Positions 33,086 to 40,724 of a DNA stretch of 40,724 nucleotides are shown piece by piece. The position numbers and the translations under genes are program-made. Below the pieces are notes generated by a model that worked only from the letters and a program-made list of their open reading frames with translations, was not told where the DNA came from and searched no databases. The stretch lies in assembly GCA_029549715.1 (NCBI GenBank), contig JAKPIQ010000136.1:1-40724 (forward strand). The letters are read 5' to 3'. Each line of letters opens with the position of its first letter. The first letter of the stretch is position 1. This DNA is from Candidatus Atribacteria bacterium (GTDB lineage Bacteria; Atribacterota; Atribacteria; Atribacterales; Caldatribacteriaceae).

Positions 33086-33817
33086 CTATCTCCCCAGCTC
33101 TAACCGGTAAGCCAAATATTCAGGAAGCCCACTACGCAAAATTTTTAAAGAAGCAGAAGAAATATCATAATCCACTCTTTTTACCTCCACTACTTTCTTT
33201 TCTGTATCAAAAATAGCAAAGCTAGCCTGCGGATTATCATCCCGGGGTTGCCCTACACTACCACAGTTTATTAAATATCTACTATCCGGGAGTATCCCTA
33301 ATTTTCCCCCTTCTCGAAAAGAGATTCTCTCCACTCTTCCGCTCTTCTCCAGGACATAAGCTTCAGCTTGATGAGTGTGCCCGAAAAAACAGAGGGAGAA
33401 AGGAGAACTTTCAAAGACTTCTCGAGCTACAAAGGGATGGTCAATATACTCTTCTATGGGCTGGCGAGGACTTCCATGGACCCACAGAGCCTGGAGAAAA
33501 TCAGAAATAACAAGGGGTAGAGACTGAATAAATCGGATAGCAAAAGAGCTCAGGTGCTCTTGAGTCCAGAGCAAGGCTTTTGCAGCCCGGGGATTAAACC
33601 AGGAAAGAGATAGCTCACCAGTACAAGCAGCTTCATGATTACCCAGAACTGCCTTAGCTTTTTTCTTTACCACCCATCTAACGCACTCCTCTGGCTCTGC
33701 TCCATAACCGATGATGTCTCCCAGAACCACAACGTCTTCTACTTTCTCTACTTCCTCCGATACCCTCTCCAAGGCATCAAAGTTGCCATGAATATCAGCG
33801 AGAATAGCAACTTTCAA
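33086..33817 (-). CDS. Calcineurin-like metallophosphoesterase (YfcE/MJ0936-like)
   Basis: The motifs of the two-metal phosphoesterase fold are in order: ILADIHGNFDAL, VVLGDIIGYGAEPEE, AVLGNHEAAC, ALWVHGSPRQP and CFFGHTHQAEAY, then NCGSVGQPRDDN. 243 aa, one domain, cytoplasmic. Such proteins hydrolyse phosphodiesters or phosphomonoesters; the natural substrate is unknown. It starts with TTG 33817 one base after the V-ATPase D stop, so it is probably the last gene of that operon. No terminator follows at once. Confidence 0.9.
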   Translation of the reverse strand: MKVAILADIHGNFDALERVSEEVEKVEDVVVLGDIIGYGAEPEECVRWVVKKKAKAVLGNHEAACTGELSLSWFNPRAAKALLWTQEHLSSFAIRFIQSLPLVISDFLQALWVHGSPRQPIEEYIDHPFVAREVFESSPFSLCFFGHTHQAEAYVLEKSGRVERISFREGGKLGILPDSRYLINCGSVGQPRDDNPQASFAIFDTEKKVVEVKRVDYDISSASLKILRSGLPEYLAYRLELGR

Positions 33818-33818
33818 C

Positions 33819-34433
33819 TCATCTCGTCGATCCTTTAATTCTCATAATGCTTACCACTGAAGAGCGCGCTAATTCATCCAGCTTAAGAGTAATATACTTT
33901 ATAGTCTCCTGTAAATTGGGAATTAAGACATACTCTAAAGCATTAACCCGCCGGCGAGTTTTTTGTATCTCCACCGCCAGGAGCTCAATGGTTTTTTCCG
34001 CTTCTGCTAATTTGACCATCAAGGGAAAAACCTGGAAAAAAGAGCTGAAAGCTTCGTCCATCTCTGCCGGAGTATTTATTAAACTATAAGTATAAGGGTC
34101 TCCTTCTACTTTTACCTCAAAATGAGGAACTTTTACTCCGGTGATATGGCGAACTTGAACCTCGAGGCCCAGTCGCTCCCCCGGAAAAACGGTGATCAAC
34201 TTTTTATCTTCCTCAGAAAGCAAAAGAGAAGCTTTACTCTGGGCTTCAAAAGCTTTAACGATTTCTTCTTCAATTTCTTGACGTAGGTGGCGATTTTCTC
34301 TCACCGTGCGAATAAAATCCTGCATCAGAGCATCTAATTTATCTTTTAAAAGCTTATGACCTCGCTCTGCCATGCTCAGGCGACTTTTGAGCTTCATAAG
34401 CTCCATACGATTGGGATTAACATTCAATCTCAA
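33819..34433 (-). CDS. atpD: V/A-type ATPase subunit D (central stalk)
   Basis: Central rotor stalk linking the A3B3 head to the membrane ring. The signature MELMKLKSRLSMAERGHKLL opens the N-terminal helix, and the C-terminal helix ends with TRRRVNALEYVLIPNLQETI, the conserved RRVNALE-type motif. Both long coiled-coil helices are visible. 204 aa. The start is TTG 34433 with AGGAGG six bases upstream. It follows subunit B by 11 bases. Confidence 0.94.
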   Translation of the reverse strand: MRLNVNPNRMELMKLKSRLSMAERGHKLLKDKLDALMQDFIRTVRENRHLRQEIEEEIVKAFEAQSKASLLLSEEDKKLITVFPGERLGLEVQVRHITGVKVPHFEVKVEGDPYTYSLINTPAEMDEAFSSFFQVFPLMVKLAEAEKTIELLAVEIQKTRRRVNALEYVLIPNLQETIKYITLKLDELARSSVVSIMRIKGSTR

Positions 34434-34444
34434 GGGAAATCCTC

Positions 34445-35839
34445 CTATTCCTCAGAAGAAGAACTCTGATTATTATCGTAAAAGAGTTCCAGATGAATAT
34501 CTTGAATCCGCTTCAGTTCCTCTCGAGGCAACATGCGCAATAAATTCCAGCCTCGAGAAAGGGTGTTTTCGATACTGCGGTCCTCATACTCTCCCTGCTG
34601 AATGAATGTTTCTTCGAACTCTTTAGCAAACTTTATATACAAGCGGTCAAGGTCGGTAAGAGAAGCCTCTCCCAAAATGGTAGCCAGCTCTTCTGCCTCT
34701 CTTCCTCGAGCATAAGCAGCAAACAACTGGTTAGCCACATCGGGATGGTCTTCTCGAGTTTTACCTTCACCAATTCCTTTATCTCTAAGCCGGGAAAGAG
34801 AAGGCAAAACGTCAATGGGAGGATAAATGCCTTTATGTTGTAACTGTCGATTTAAAATTATCTGCCCTTCGGTAATGTAGCCGGTAAGGTCAGGGATAGG
34901 ATGTGTTTTATCATCTTCAGGCATAGTGAGAATGGGAATCTGAGTGATAGAGCCTTTTTTGCCCTGGATTCTACCTGCCCGCTCGTACATAGTAGCCAGG
35001 TCAGTATAAAGATACCCGGGATATCCTCGTCTTCCCGGAATTTCTCTTCTAGCCGCAGAAACCTCTCGCAAAGCTTCACAGTAGTTAGTCATATCCGTTA
35101 ATATTACTAAAACCTGCATATCCATTTCAAAAGCTAAAAACTCTGCTGCAGTAAGGGCCATGCGAGGAGTAATAATTCGCTCTACCACCGGATCATCAGC
35201 CAGATTAACAAAGATAACCGACCGCTCAATAGCTCCGGTGTTACGCAGCTCAGATATGAAATAGTTAGCTTCTTCAAAAGTAATACCTAGAGCTCCAAAA
35301 ACTACGGCAAATTTTTCTTCTTCTCCTAATACTTTAGCTTGACGAGCAATCTGAGCAGCCAGACGAGCATGAGGCAGACCAGAGGCAGAAAAAATAGGAA
35401 GCTTCTGTCCTCTTACCAGAGTATTCAAACCATCAATAGCTGAAATCCCGGTTTGAATAAAGTCGATAGGATAGTCTCGGGCTACAGGATTGATGGGGCT
35501 ACCGTTAATATCCAGACGAGCGTCAGGAACAATTCCCGGACCACCATCAATAGGAACTCCCGAACCATTAAAAACTCTTCCCAGAATATCGGGAGAAACA
35601 GGGAGTTCCATCACCCTTCCTAAAAACTTAACTTTACTTTGCCCCACACCTATCCCTTCTGTCCCTTCAAAAACCTGCACCAGTGCTTCACCTTTGCTGG
35701 TCATAAGTACCTGGCCCCGCCGGCGTGAGCCATCCTGTAACTCTATTTCCACAATCTCCATATATCGAGCATCTTCCACTTCTTCTACAGTAAGCAAAGA
35801 ACCAGCCACTTCGGAAATGGTAGTAAATTCTTTATACAT
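34445..35839 (-). CDS. atpB: V/A-type ATPase subunit B (non-catalytic)
   Basis: Regulatory, non-catalytic head subunit. It has an N-terminal beta barrel ([18 protein letters not shown]), [20 protein letters not shown] where catalytic subunits have the P-loop, [14 protein letters not shown], and the [16 protein letters not shown] block. No Walker A is present, as expected. I choose ATG 35839 with GAGG nine bases upstream over the TTG three codons earlier. It overlaps the end of subunit A by eight bases. About 464 aa. Confidence 0.96.
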   Translation of the reverse strand: MYKEFTTISEVAGSLLTVEEVEDARYMEIVEIELQDGSRRRGQVLMTSKGEALVQVFEGTEGIGVGQSKVKFLGRVMELPVSPDILGRVFNGSGVPIDGGPGIVPDARLDINGSPINPVARDYPIDFIQTGISAIDGLNTLVRGQKLPIFSASGLPHARLAAQIARQAKVLGEEEKFAVVFGALGITFEEANYFISELRNTGAIERSVIFVNLADDPVVERIITPRMALTAAEFLAFEMDMQVLVILTDMTNYCEALREVSAARREIPGRRGYPGYLYTDLATMYERAGRIQGKKGSITQIPILTMPEDDKTHPIPDLTGYITEGQIILNRQLQHKGIYPPIDVLPSLSRLRDKGIGEGKTREDHPDVANQLFAAYARGREAEELATILGEASLTDLDRLYIKFAKEFEETFIQQGEYEDRSIENTLSRGWNLLRMLPREELKRIQDIHLELFYDNNQSSSSEE

Positions 35840-37616
35840 TACTTTCAACCTCGCCCTTCAGTTTATTGGCTATTTCCTCTTGAACTTCTTCTATGAGTTC
35901 TTCCAGGGTCTCAATTTTCTCTTCAGGAATGTATTTCGCCCTCCCTATTTTCTCCCGAGCAGGAATAGAGAGAATATCTCTCAAAGATAGACCTCTCTCT
36001 AAAGCCTTTAAGCCTTCCTGATAATAAGTAATAATAAGTTTCAGCATCAAGTATTGCTTGCGTAAAGAACTAAAAGTATCTACCTCCTGGAAAGCACTCT
36101 GTTGAAGAAAATCTTCCCGGATAGATCTAGCTATTTCCAGCACAAATCTCTCCCGAAAAGATAGTGATTCCACTCCCACCAAACGGACTATTTCTTCTAA
36201 CTCCGCTTCCTGTTGCAAAATTTGCATAGCCAGATTTCGATTGGCAGAAAAATCAGGAGCTACATTTTCCCTCCAGAACTTTTCCAGATGAGGAAGATAA
36301 AGAGAATAGCTAATCAGCCAGTTAATAGCTGGAAAATGGCGTTGATAAGCCAGCCTATCTTCTAATCCCCAAAATACTTGCACTACTCGCAGAGTGTTTT
36401 GAGTCACAGGTTCGGATAAGTCACCACCAGGAGGTGATACTGAACCAACCACAGTCAAGGAGCCAGTTCTATCTTCTTTTCCTAAAGCAATAACTTTCCC
36501 GGCTCGTTCATAAAAACTGGCTATCCGGCTCCCCAGATAAGCAGGGAACCCTTCCTCTCCAGGCATTTCTTCCAGACGACCAGAAATCTCTCGCATAGCC
36601 TCTGCCCAGCGAGAAGTAGAATCAGCCATAAGAGCCACTCTGTAGCCCATATCCCGGAAATATTCAGCTATAGTAATTCCAGTGTAAACCGAAGCCTCGC
36701 GCGCGGCCACTGGCATATTAGAAGTATTGGCAATTAAAACAGTCCTCTTCATCAGAGGCTCCCCGGTGTAAGGATCGACCAATTCGGGAAACTCCATCAA
36801 TACATCGGTCATTTCGTTGCCTCGCTCTCCGCAACCGATAAAGACGATAACATCAGCATCCGACCATTTAGCCAGCTGGTGTTGCACCACTGTTTTTCCA
36901 CTCCCAAAAGGACCGGGAATGCAAGCTACTCCACCTTTAGCTATGGGAAAAAATGTATCAATAACTCGCTGTCCAGTAATTAAAGGCTCATCCAAGTTAA
37001 CCTTTCTTTTATAGGGACGAGGAGTCCTGACCGGCCAGCGCTGCATTAAAGTTAGGGGTCTTTCTTCTCCTCCCTGGTCAACTATGGCAATCACTTCTTC
37101 TACAGTGAAAGAACCTTCTTTTATTTCTCTTATTTTTCCTCGAACATCGGGAGGAACCATAACCCGGTGAGAGATGGCAGTAGTTTCAGGTACTTCTCCC
37201 AATATATCTCCTGGCTCTACCTCTTCTCCCACTTCAACTAAGGGATGAAAATCCCATTTTTTAGAGCGATCCAGGGCAGGCACTTCCACTCCTCGAGCAA
37301 TAAAATCGCCAGAAATTTCCCGAATAACTTCCAGAGGTCTTTGCGTTCCATCAAAAATACTGCCTATCAACCCCGGACCTAGCTCCACACTCAGCGGTTC
37401 ATAAGTTGATTCTACCGGCTCCCCGGGTCGGATTCCCGCTGTTTCCTCGTAAACTTGAATAGTGGCTTTATCCTGGCTAAGGCCAATAATTTCTCCCACC
37501 AGTTTATCTTCTCCCACTTTTACCAGATCATACATCTTTGCCCCGGGAAGTCCTATCGCTACGACCACTGGCCCATTAACGCTCAAAATTACACCTTTAG
37601 TGCTTCCCTCCAACAT
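35832..37616 (-). CDS. atpA: V/A-type ATPase subunit A (catalytic)
   Basis: Catalytic ATP-hydrolysing or -synthesising subunit. The Walker A loop is [18 protein letters not shown], preceded by the ~90-residue non-homologous insert typical of V/A-type A subunits ([19 protein letters not shown] region). [19 protein letters not shown] and [20 protein letters not shown] are further family blocks. ~594 aa. ATG 37616 (AGGA six bases upstream) is preferred to the ATG two codons earlier. Confidence 0.97.
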   Translation of the reverse strand: MLEGSTKGVILSVNGPVVVAIGLPGAKMYDLVKVGEDKLVGEIIGLSQDKATIQVYEETAGIRPGEPVESTYEPLSVELGPGLIGSIFDGTQRPLEVIREISGDFIARGVEVPALDRSKKWDFHPLVEVGEEVEPGDILGEVPETTAISHRVMVPPDVRGKIREIKEGSFTVEEVIAIVDQGGEERPLTLMQRWPVRTPRPYKRKVNLDEPLITGQRVIDTFFPIAKGGVACIPGPFGSGKTVVQHQLAKWSDADVIVFIGCGERGNEMTDVLMEFPELVDPYTGEPLMKRTVLIANTSNMPVAAREASVYTGITIAEYFRDMGYRVALMADSTSRWAEAMREISGRLEEMPGEEGFPAYLGSRIASFYERAGKVIALGKEDRTGSLTVVGSVSPPGGDLSEPVTQNTLRVVQVFWGLEDRLAYQRHFPAINWLISYSLYLPHLEKFWRENVAPDFSANRNLAMQILQQEAELEEIVRLVGVESLSFRERFVLEIARSIREDFLQQSAFQEVDTFSSLRKQYLMLKLIITYYQEGLKALERGLSLRDILSIPAREKIGRAKYIPEEKIETLEELIEEVQEEIANKLKGEVESNV

Positions 37617-37630
37617 TATCATTCCTCTCT

Positions 37631-37948
37631 CTATAAAGTTATATCACTCCCAGCTGCTACCCGCACTAACTCCCTTATAAACTCGGACCCTTTTCCTATT
37701 TCTTCCTTTCGGGTGGGAATTCCTAAAATAGCTGGCAAGGCCTCGGAGCGCTGGTCTTCAAAATGATCTTTAATCAAAGAATAAAACTTCCACTCGGTGA
37801 AAATCAGGGCGTAATTACTTCTCCGCAACAGAGGCAAGAACTCTTTTGCTTCTTCTGCGGAATAAGCTACATAAACATCAAATCCCATGCCTCGAAAACA
37901 GAGGCTATTTTCTTCTCCTCCTACAAAAGCTAAACGACTATCACTCAT
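37631..37948 (-). CDS. atpF: V/A-type ATPase subunit F
   Basis: Small central-stalk subunit that binds D. It has the flavodoxin-like beginning [20 protein letters not shown] (a variant of the GDxDTVxGFRLAG pattern), the central [17 protein letters not shown] and [20 protein letters not shown] near the end. 105 aa is standard. It overlaps subunit C by eight bases. The first conserved acidic block is weaker than in most relatives. Confidence 0.9.
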   Translation of the reverse strand: MSDSRLAFVGGEENSLCFRGMGFDVYVAYSAEEAKEFLPLLRRSNYALIFTEWKFYSLIKDHFEDQRSEALPAILGIPTRKEEIGKGSEFIRELVRVAAGSDITL

Positions 37949-38975
37949 AATAGCACTCTCGTAATTTATTTTTTATTTTTTCACTCTCTAAACCAAAATA
38001 TTTTCCTTCCAAAACCAAACGTAAATTCTTGACGTCCATGCCTTGCGCCCAGAGAAATCCAAAAACCGGCTCTGGGCCAAAAGTTTCCCACCGATAAGAA
38101 CGAATAAAACCTAAAAGATAATTATCCATATTTTTCTCTATTTCTGCTAAATAAGAAGGATCATCCCGGAAAATTCCTTTTTCAGGAAGAAGAAAATCGA
38201 AACCAAAATTACCAATTTCTTCCGCCACTCTCTCTGCAGGGACACCCAGCATTTCTAAAAGTTTTTCTTCGGGAAAAAGCGGCTGAGAAAAATAAAGGAG
38301 GTGAACTATTTCCGCTTTCCTTTCCTGATAGCGAGCCCGGAAAACTGCTCGAAAATAGGCAAAAGTTACAAAGACTAAAAACCAGTTCTTGAGAGCTTTA
38401 CTTTTGGTCTTTTGAGCTAAGAGATAAACCTGTTCTAAATAATACCGGTCCAGAACCAGTTCTACTACCTGAATAAGTCGATGGTTTTCATAGGCTTCTA
38501 AGCTATCTGTTATAGCCTCGCCCCAAAAATCGGGAAGATATTCTCCCGATTCCCCTCCTAAAAACTTATCAACTTTCCCTAAATCTAAGGTAGTGGGATA
38601 AGTCTCCTCTAGAGTTCTCCCTGCTAACCAATACTTTAAGACTAACTTTACCTGGTTAAAGTCAAACAATAGGTTAAAAAAATGGGCAACTCTGTCTCCC
38701 GGGGGATAATTACCTATCTCCTGTATGGTTTGCCAGTAGTGAGTCATCAAAGTTTTATCAATATCATAAATACGAGGAGGGACATTCTGGAAAACCTCAC
38801 CCCAGTAGGGAATTTCCATTACCCCTCGCAGAGCCTGGTCTAAGCTCTCTGAACGAAGCAAACTCTCCAGGGTTCTCTGAGTCAAGAGACCTCGCTCCAG
38901 CGCCCTAACTCTCCCTATTAAGTAGGCATAACTAGTGTCTTCACTGCTTTTAGGTTTTTCCAGGTCTACATTCAT
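37941..38975 (-). CDS. atpC: V/A-type ATPase subunit C
   Basis: Funnel-shaped subunit that joins the rotor ring to the central stalk (homologue of eukaryotic subunit d). YAYLIGRVRALERGLLTQ at the N-terminus and FGFLWAQGMDVKNLRLVLEG near the C-terminus are family features; the body is all-helical with no membrane segment. 344 aa is normal. ATG 38975 follows GAGGAATAACC, three bases after subunit E. Confidence 0.92.
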   Translation of the reverse strand: MNVDLEKPKSSEDTSYAYLIGRVRALERGLLTQRTLESLLRSESLDQALRGVMEIPYWGEVFQNVPPRIYDIDKTLMTHYWQTIQEIGNYPPGDRVAHFFNLLFDFNQVKLVLKYWLAGRTLEETYPTTLDLGKVDKFLGGESGEYLPDFWGEAITDSLEAYENHRLIQVVELVLDRYYLEQVYLLAQKTKSKALKNWFLVFVTFAYFRAVFRARYQERKAEIVHLLYFSQPLFPEEKLLEMLGVPAERVAEEIGNFGFDFLLPEKGIFRDDPSYLAEIEKNMDNYLLGFIRSYRWETFGPEPVFGFLWAQGMDVKNLRLVLEGKYFGLESEKIKNKLRECYYE

Positions 38976-38978
38976 TGG

Positions 38979-39563
38979 TTATTCCTCAAAAAGTAAGGCA
39001 GAAATTCTTCCTTCGTTCTTTCTAATGTAGCCTTCTACCACAGAAATAAAACTCAAATCTACCACCATACCTCCCCGCCTCAGGAGAAAACCTCGCTCTA
39101 TATCCTTTGCTATTCCCCCAAAGCGCAAAGATAAGTTCTTCTCTTCATTTATCTCCTCCACAAAACCACTACCCCAAATTTCTGCTTCTCGAGGGGCCAT
39201 CCACACCTCTTCATCTCCACTAACCACATACTGGGTAAGGAACTCTTTACACCATTCCCTACCTTCTGCCTCTACCTTTTCCACAAAAGCTGTCACTAAA
39301 TTCCCCTGTAGTTTCTCCCAGGCCTGATGCTTAACTTTACCCACCTCATTTTTTCCTGCTAATCTTGCCTGAGCAAGCCTACGCTGTACCTCCAGCTCTA
39401 TCTCTTTTCTGCGCTCTGCTAATAATCGATCGGCTTCTTCTTCTAATTCCTTTTGAGCTCTTTCTAACTGAGCGCTAGCTTTAGTCCGGGCTTCTTCTAA
39501 AATTCTCCTTTTTCTGAGCTCTGCTTCTTCCTCAATTTTCCTCAAAATATCTTCTAAAGGCAT
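38979..39563 (-). CDS. atpE: V/A-type ATPase subunit E (peripheral stalk)
   Basis: Peripheral stalk subunit. A long N-terminal coiled coil (about residues 5-80, Glu/Lys/Arg/Ala rich) ends with a globular domain (LSLRFGGIAKDIERGFLLRR, GGMVVDLSF), the usual E-subunit layout. ATG 39563 with AGAGG six bases upstream is preferred over the TTG two codons earlier. Its usual partner subunit G/H is not between I and K or elsewhere in the window, so it probably precedes I beyond the right edge. Confidence 0.9.
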   Translation of the reverse strand: MPLEDILRKIEEEAELRKRRILEEARTKASAQLERAQKELEEEADRLLAERRKEIELEVQRRLAQARLAGKNEVGKVKHQAWEKLQGNLVTAFVEKVEAEGREWCKEFLTQYVVSGDEEVWMAPREAEIWGSGFVEEINEEKNLSLRFGGIAKDIERGFLLRRGGMVVDLSFISVVEGYIRKNEGRISALLFEE

Positions 39564-39575
39564 GCCCAACCTCTA

Positions 39576-40052
<477 letters not shown>

Positions 40053-40066
40053 CTACAAAACCTCCT

Positions 40067-40724
40067 TCAACTTATTTTTATGTACTTGGCCCTGTGTCCA
40101 AAAGGTTTAAAATCTCTACCACCATTTTCATAAAATTTAGTAAAAAACTCTACATACTGCAACCGAGCTGAGTGGACAAAAGCGCCTAATCCGCTCATCA
40201 ACAAATTAAAAAGGTGAAAAGCTAAAGCCACCAATAAAGCAATGAGCCATCCAATATAAGGAGAACCACCAAAAAGAGAAGCCAAAGTGCGAGCTAACAT
40301 GGCAATAATACCACTAGAAAGACCTAGAGCAAAAAGACGAGAATAAGAAAGAGTATCCCCCAGATAAGAAACCAAATCGTAAAGACTCAAAAGACCAGAT
40401 AGGAACTTCATAATGACATTTTTTTGATGTCTACCTTGAGTAGCTACTAAAAAAATAACACTCCCTATTATAAGGGGTAAAGCCACTGAAGCTAAAAGAG
40501 GAGAAGCGGTAATACCTACTATGTACATTACTATGGAAATCAAAAACACAAACCAGCTCAGGTGATCCATGATAGCCACAGCATAATTACCTCTCCTCCA
40601 CTCTTTCACGACCGCAAGCATTATACCCACTAAAATCTGCACTATACCTACTCCTAAGGAAAAGATGAGCATGGTAAGAGGATCATTTAAAGGGTCGACA
40701 ACTGCTAAGCTATTTTTCAAATTA
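40067..40724 (-). CDS. atpI: V/A-type ATPase membrane subunit I, C-terminal part (partial)
   Basis: Membrane stator subunit forming the ion half-channels, homologous to subunit a. Only the C-terminal ~219 codons are in the window; the gene runs off the right edge. GDTLSYSRLFALGLSSG carries the conserved Arg expected to face the rotor Glu, and LGAFVHSARLQYVEFFTKFY with GGRDFKPF is the family C-terminus. Six or so membrane helices are visible. The Met at 40720 is internal, not the start. Confidence 0.93.
   Translation of the reverse strand, partial: NLKNSLAVVDPLNDPLTMLIFSLGVGIVQILVGIMLAVVKEWRRGNYAVAIMDHLSWFVFLISIVMYIVGITASPLLASVALPLIIGSVIFLVATQGRHQKNVIMKFLSGLLSLYDLVSYLGDTLSYSRLFALGLSSGIIAMLARTLASLFGGSPYIGWLIALLVALAFHLFNLLMSGLGAFVHSARLQYVEFFTKFYENGGRDFKPFGHRAKYIKIS

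Overview
The window is a nearly gap-free, one-strand stretch of a bacterial chromosome. Every convincing gene from the V-ATPase at the right edge to the tRNA-Glu gene near the left edge is on the minus strand, so transcription runs right to left. Gene content (bacterial dcw cell-wall cluster, DivIVA, ClpXP, a V/A-type instead of F-type ATPase, a sensory-type [FeFe]-hydrogenase-like protein) points to an anaerobic bacterium with Bacillota-like gene order, for example a deep Bacillota lineage or a phylum such as Atribacterota or Dictyoglomota. The coding strand is purine-rich and GTG/TTG starts are frequent. I cannot fix the phylum from sequence alone.

Layout in transcription order. (1) 40724-33819: V/A-type ATPase operon I(partial)-K-E-C-F-A-B-D, with Na+-type ligand residues visible in the K rotor subunit, followed by a calcineurin-like phosphoesterase (33086-33817). 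(2) A ~400-base gap (32681-33085) with a promoter and a hairpin plus U-tract directly in the leader of tig. (3) tig-clpP-clpX-valS-SPOR protein (32680-26237), running without a break into a five-gene module DRTGG-HATPase-[FeFe]-hydrogenase-like-DRTGG-PHP (26224-23033) that looks like a redox or H2 sensing and signalling unit. (4) The division and cell-wall cluster mraZ-rsmH-ftsL-ftsI-murE-murF-mraY-murD-ftsW-murG-murC-murB-ftsQ-ftsA-ftsZ (22916-6835), preceded by four GTGG repeats at exact 10-bp spacing that form a clear MraZ operator. (5) A radical SAM protein, yggS, proC, divIVA, lspA and an RluD-type pseudouridine synthase (6830-1866). This resembles the Bacillota ylm-divIVA-lspA-rluD neighbourhood, but sepF, ylmG, ylmH and ileS are absent.

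(6) The left 1.6 kb differs: a tRNA-Glu(CUC) gene with a perfect consensus promoter, an internally deleted and frameshifted tyrosine-recombinase remnant just downstream of the tRNA 3' end, a probable transposase fragment, a small ORF with a strong ribosome-binding site, and the start of a membrane protein at the edge. This looks like a decayed integration site bordering the conserved core.

The strongest items for a second look are the sensory hydrogenase module, the collapsed integrase at tRNA-Glu, a probable -1 frameshift (or homopolymer error) in a nine-U tract at the start of ftsQ, the MraZ operator, and the tig leader hairpin, which has a competing structure and overlaps a 12-codon ORF.
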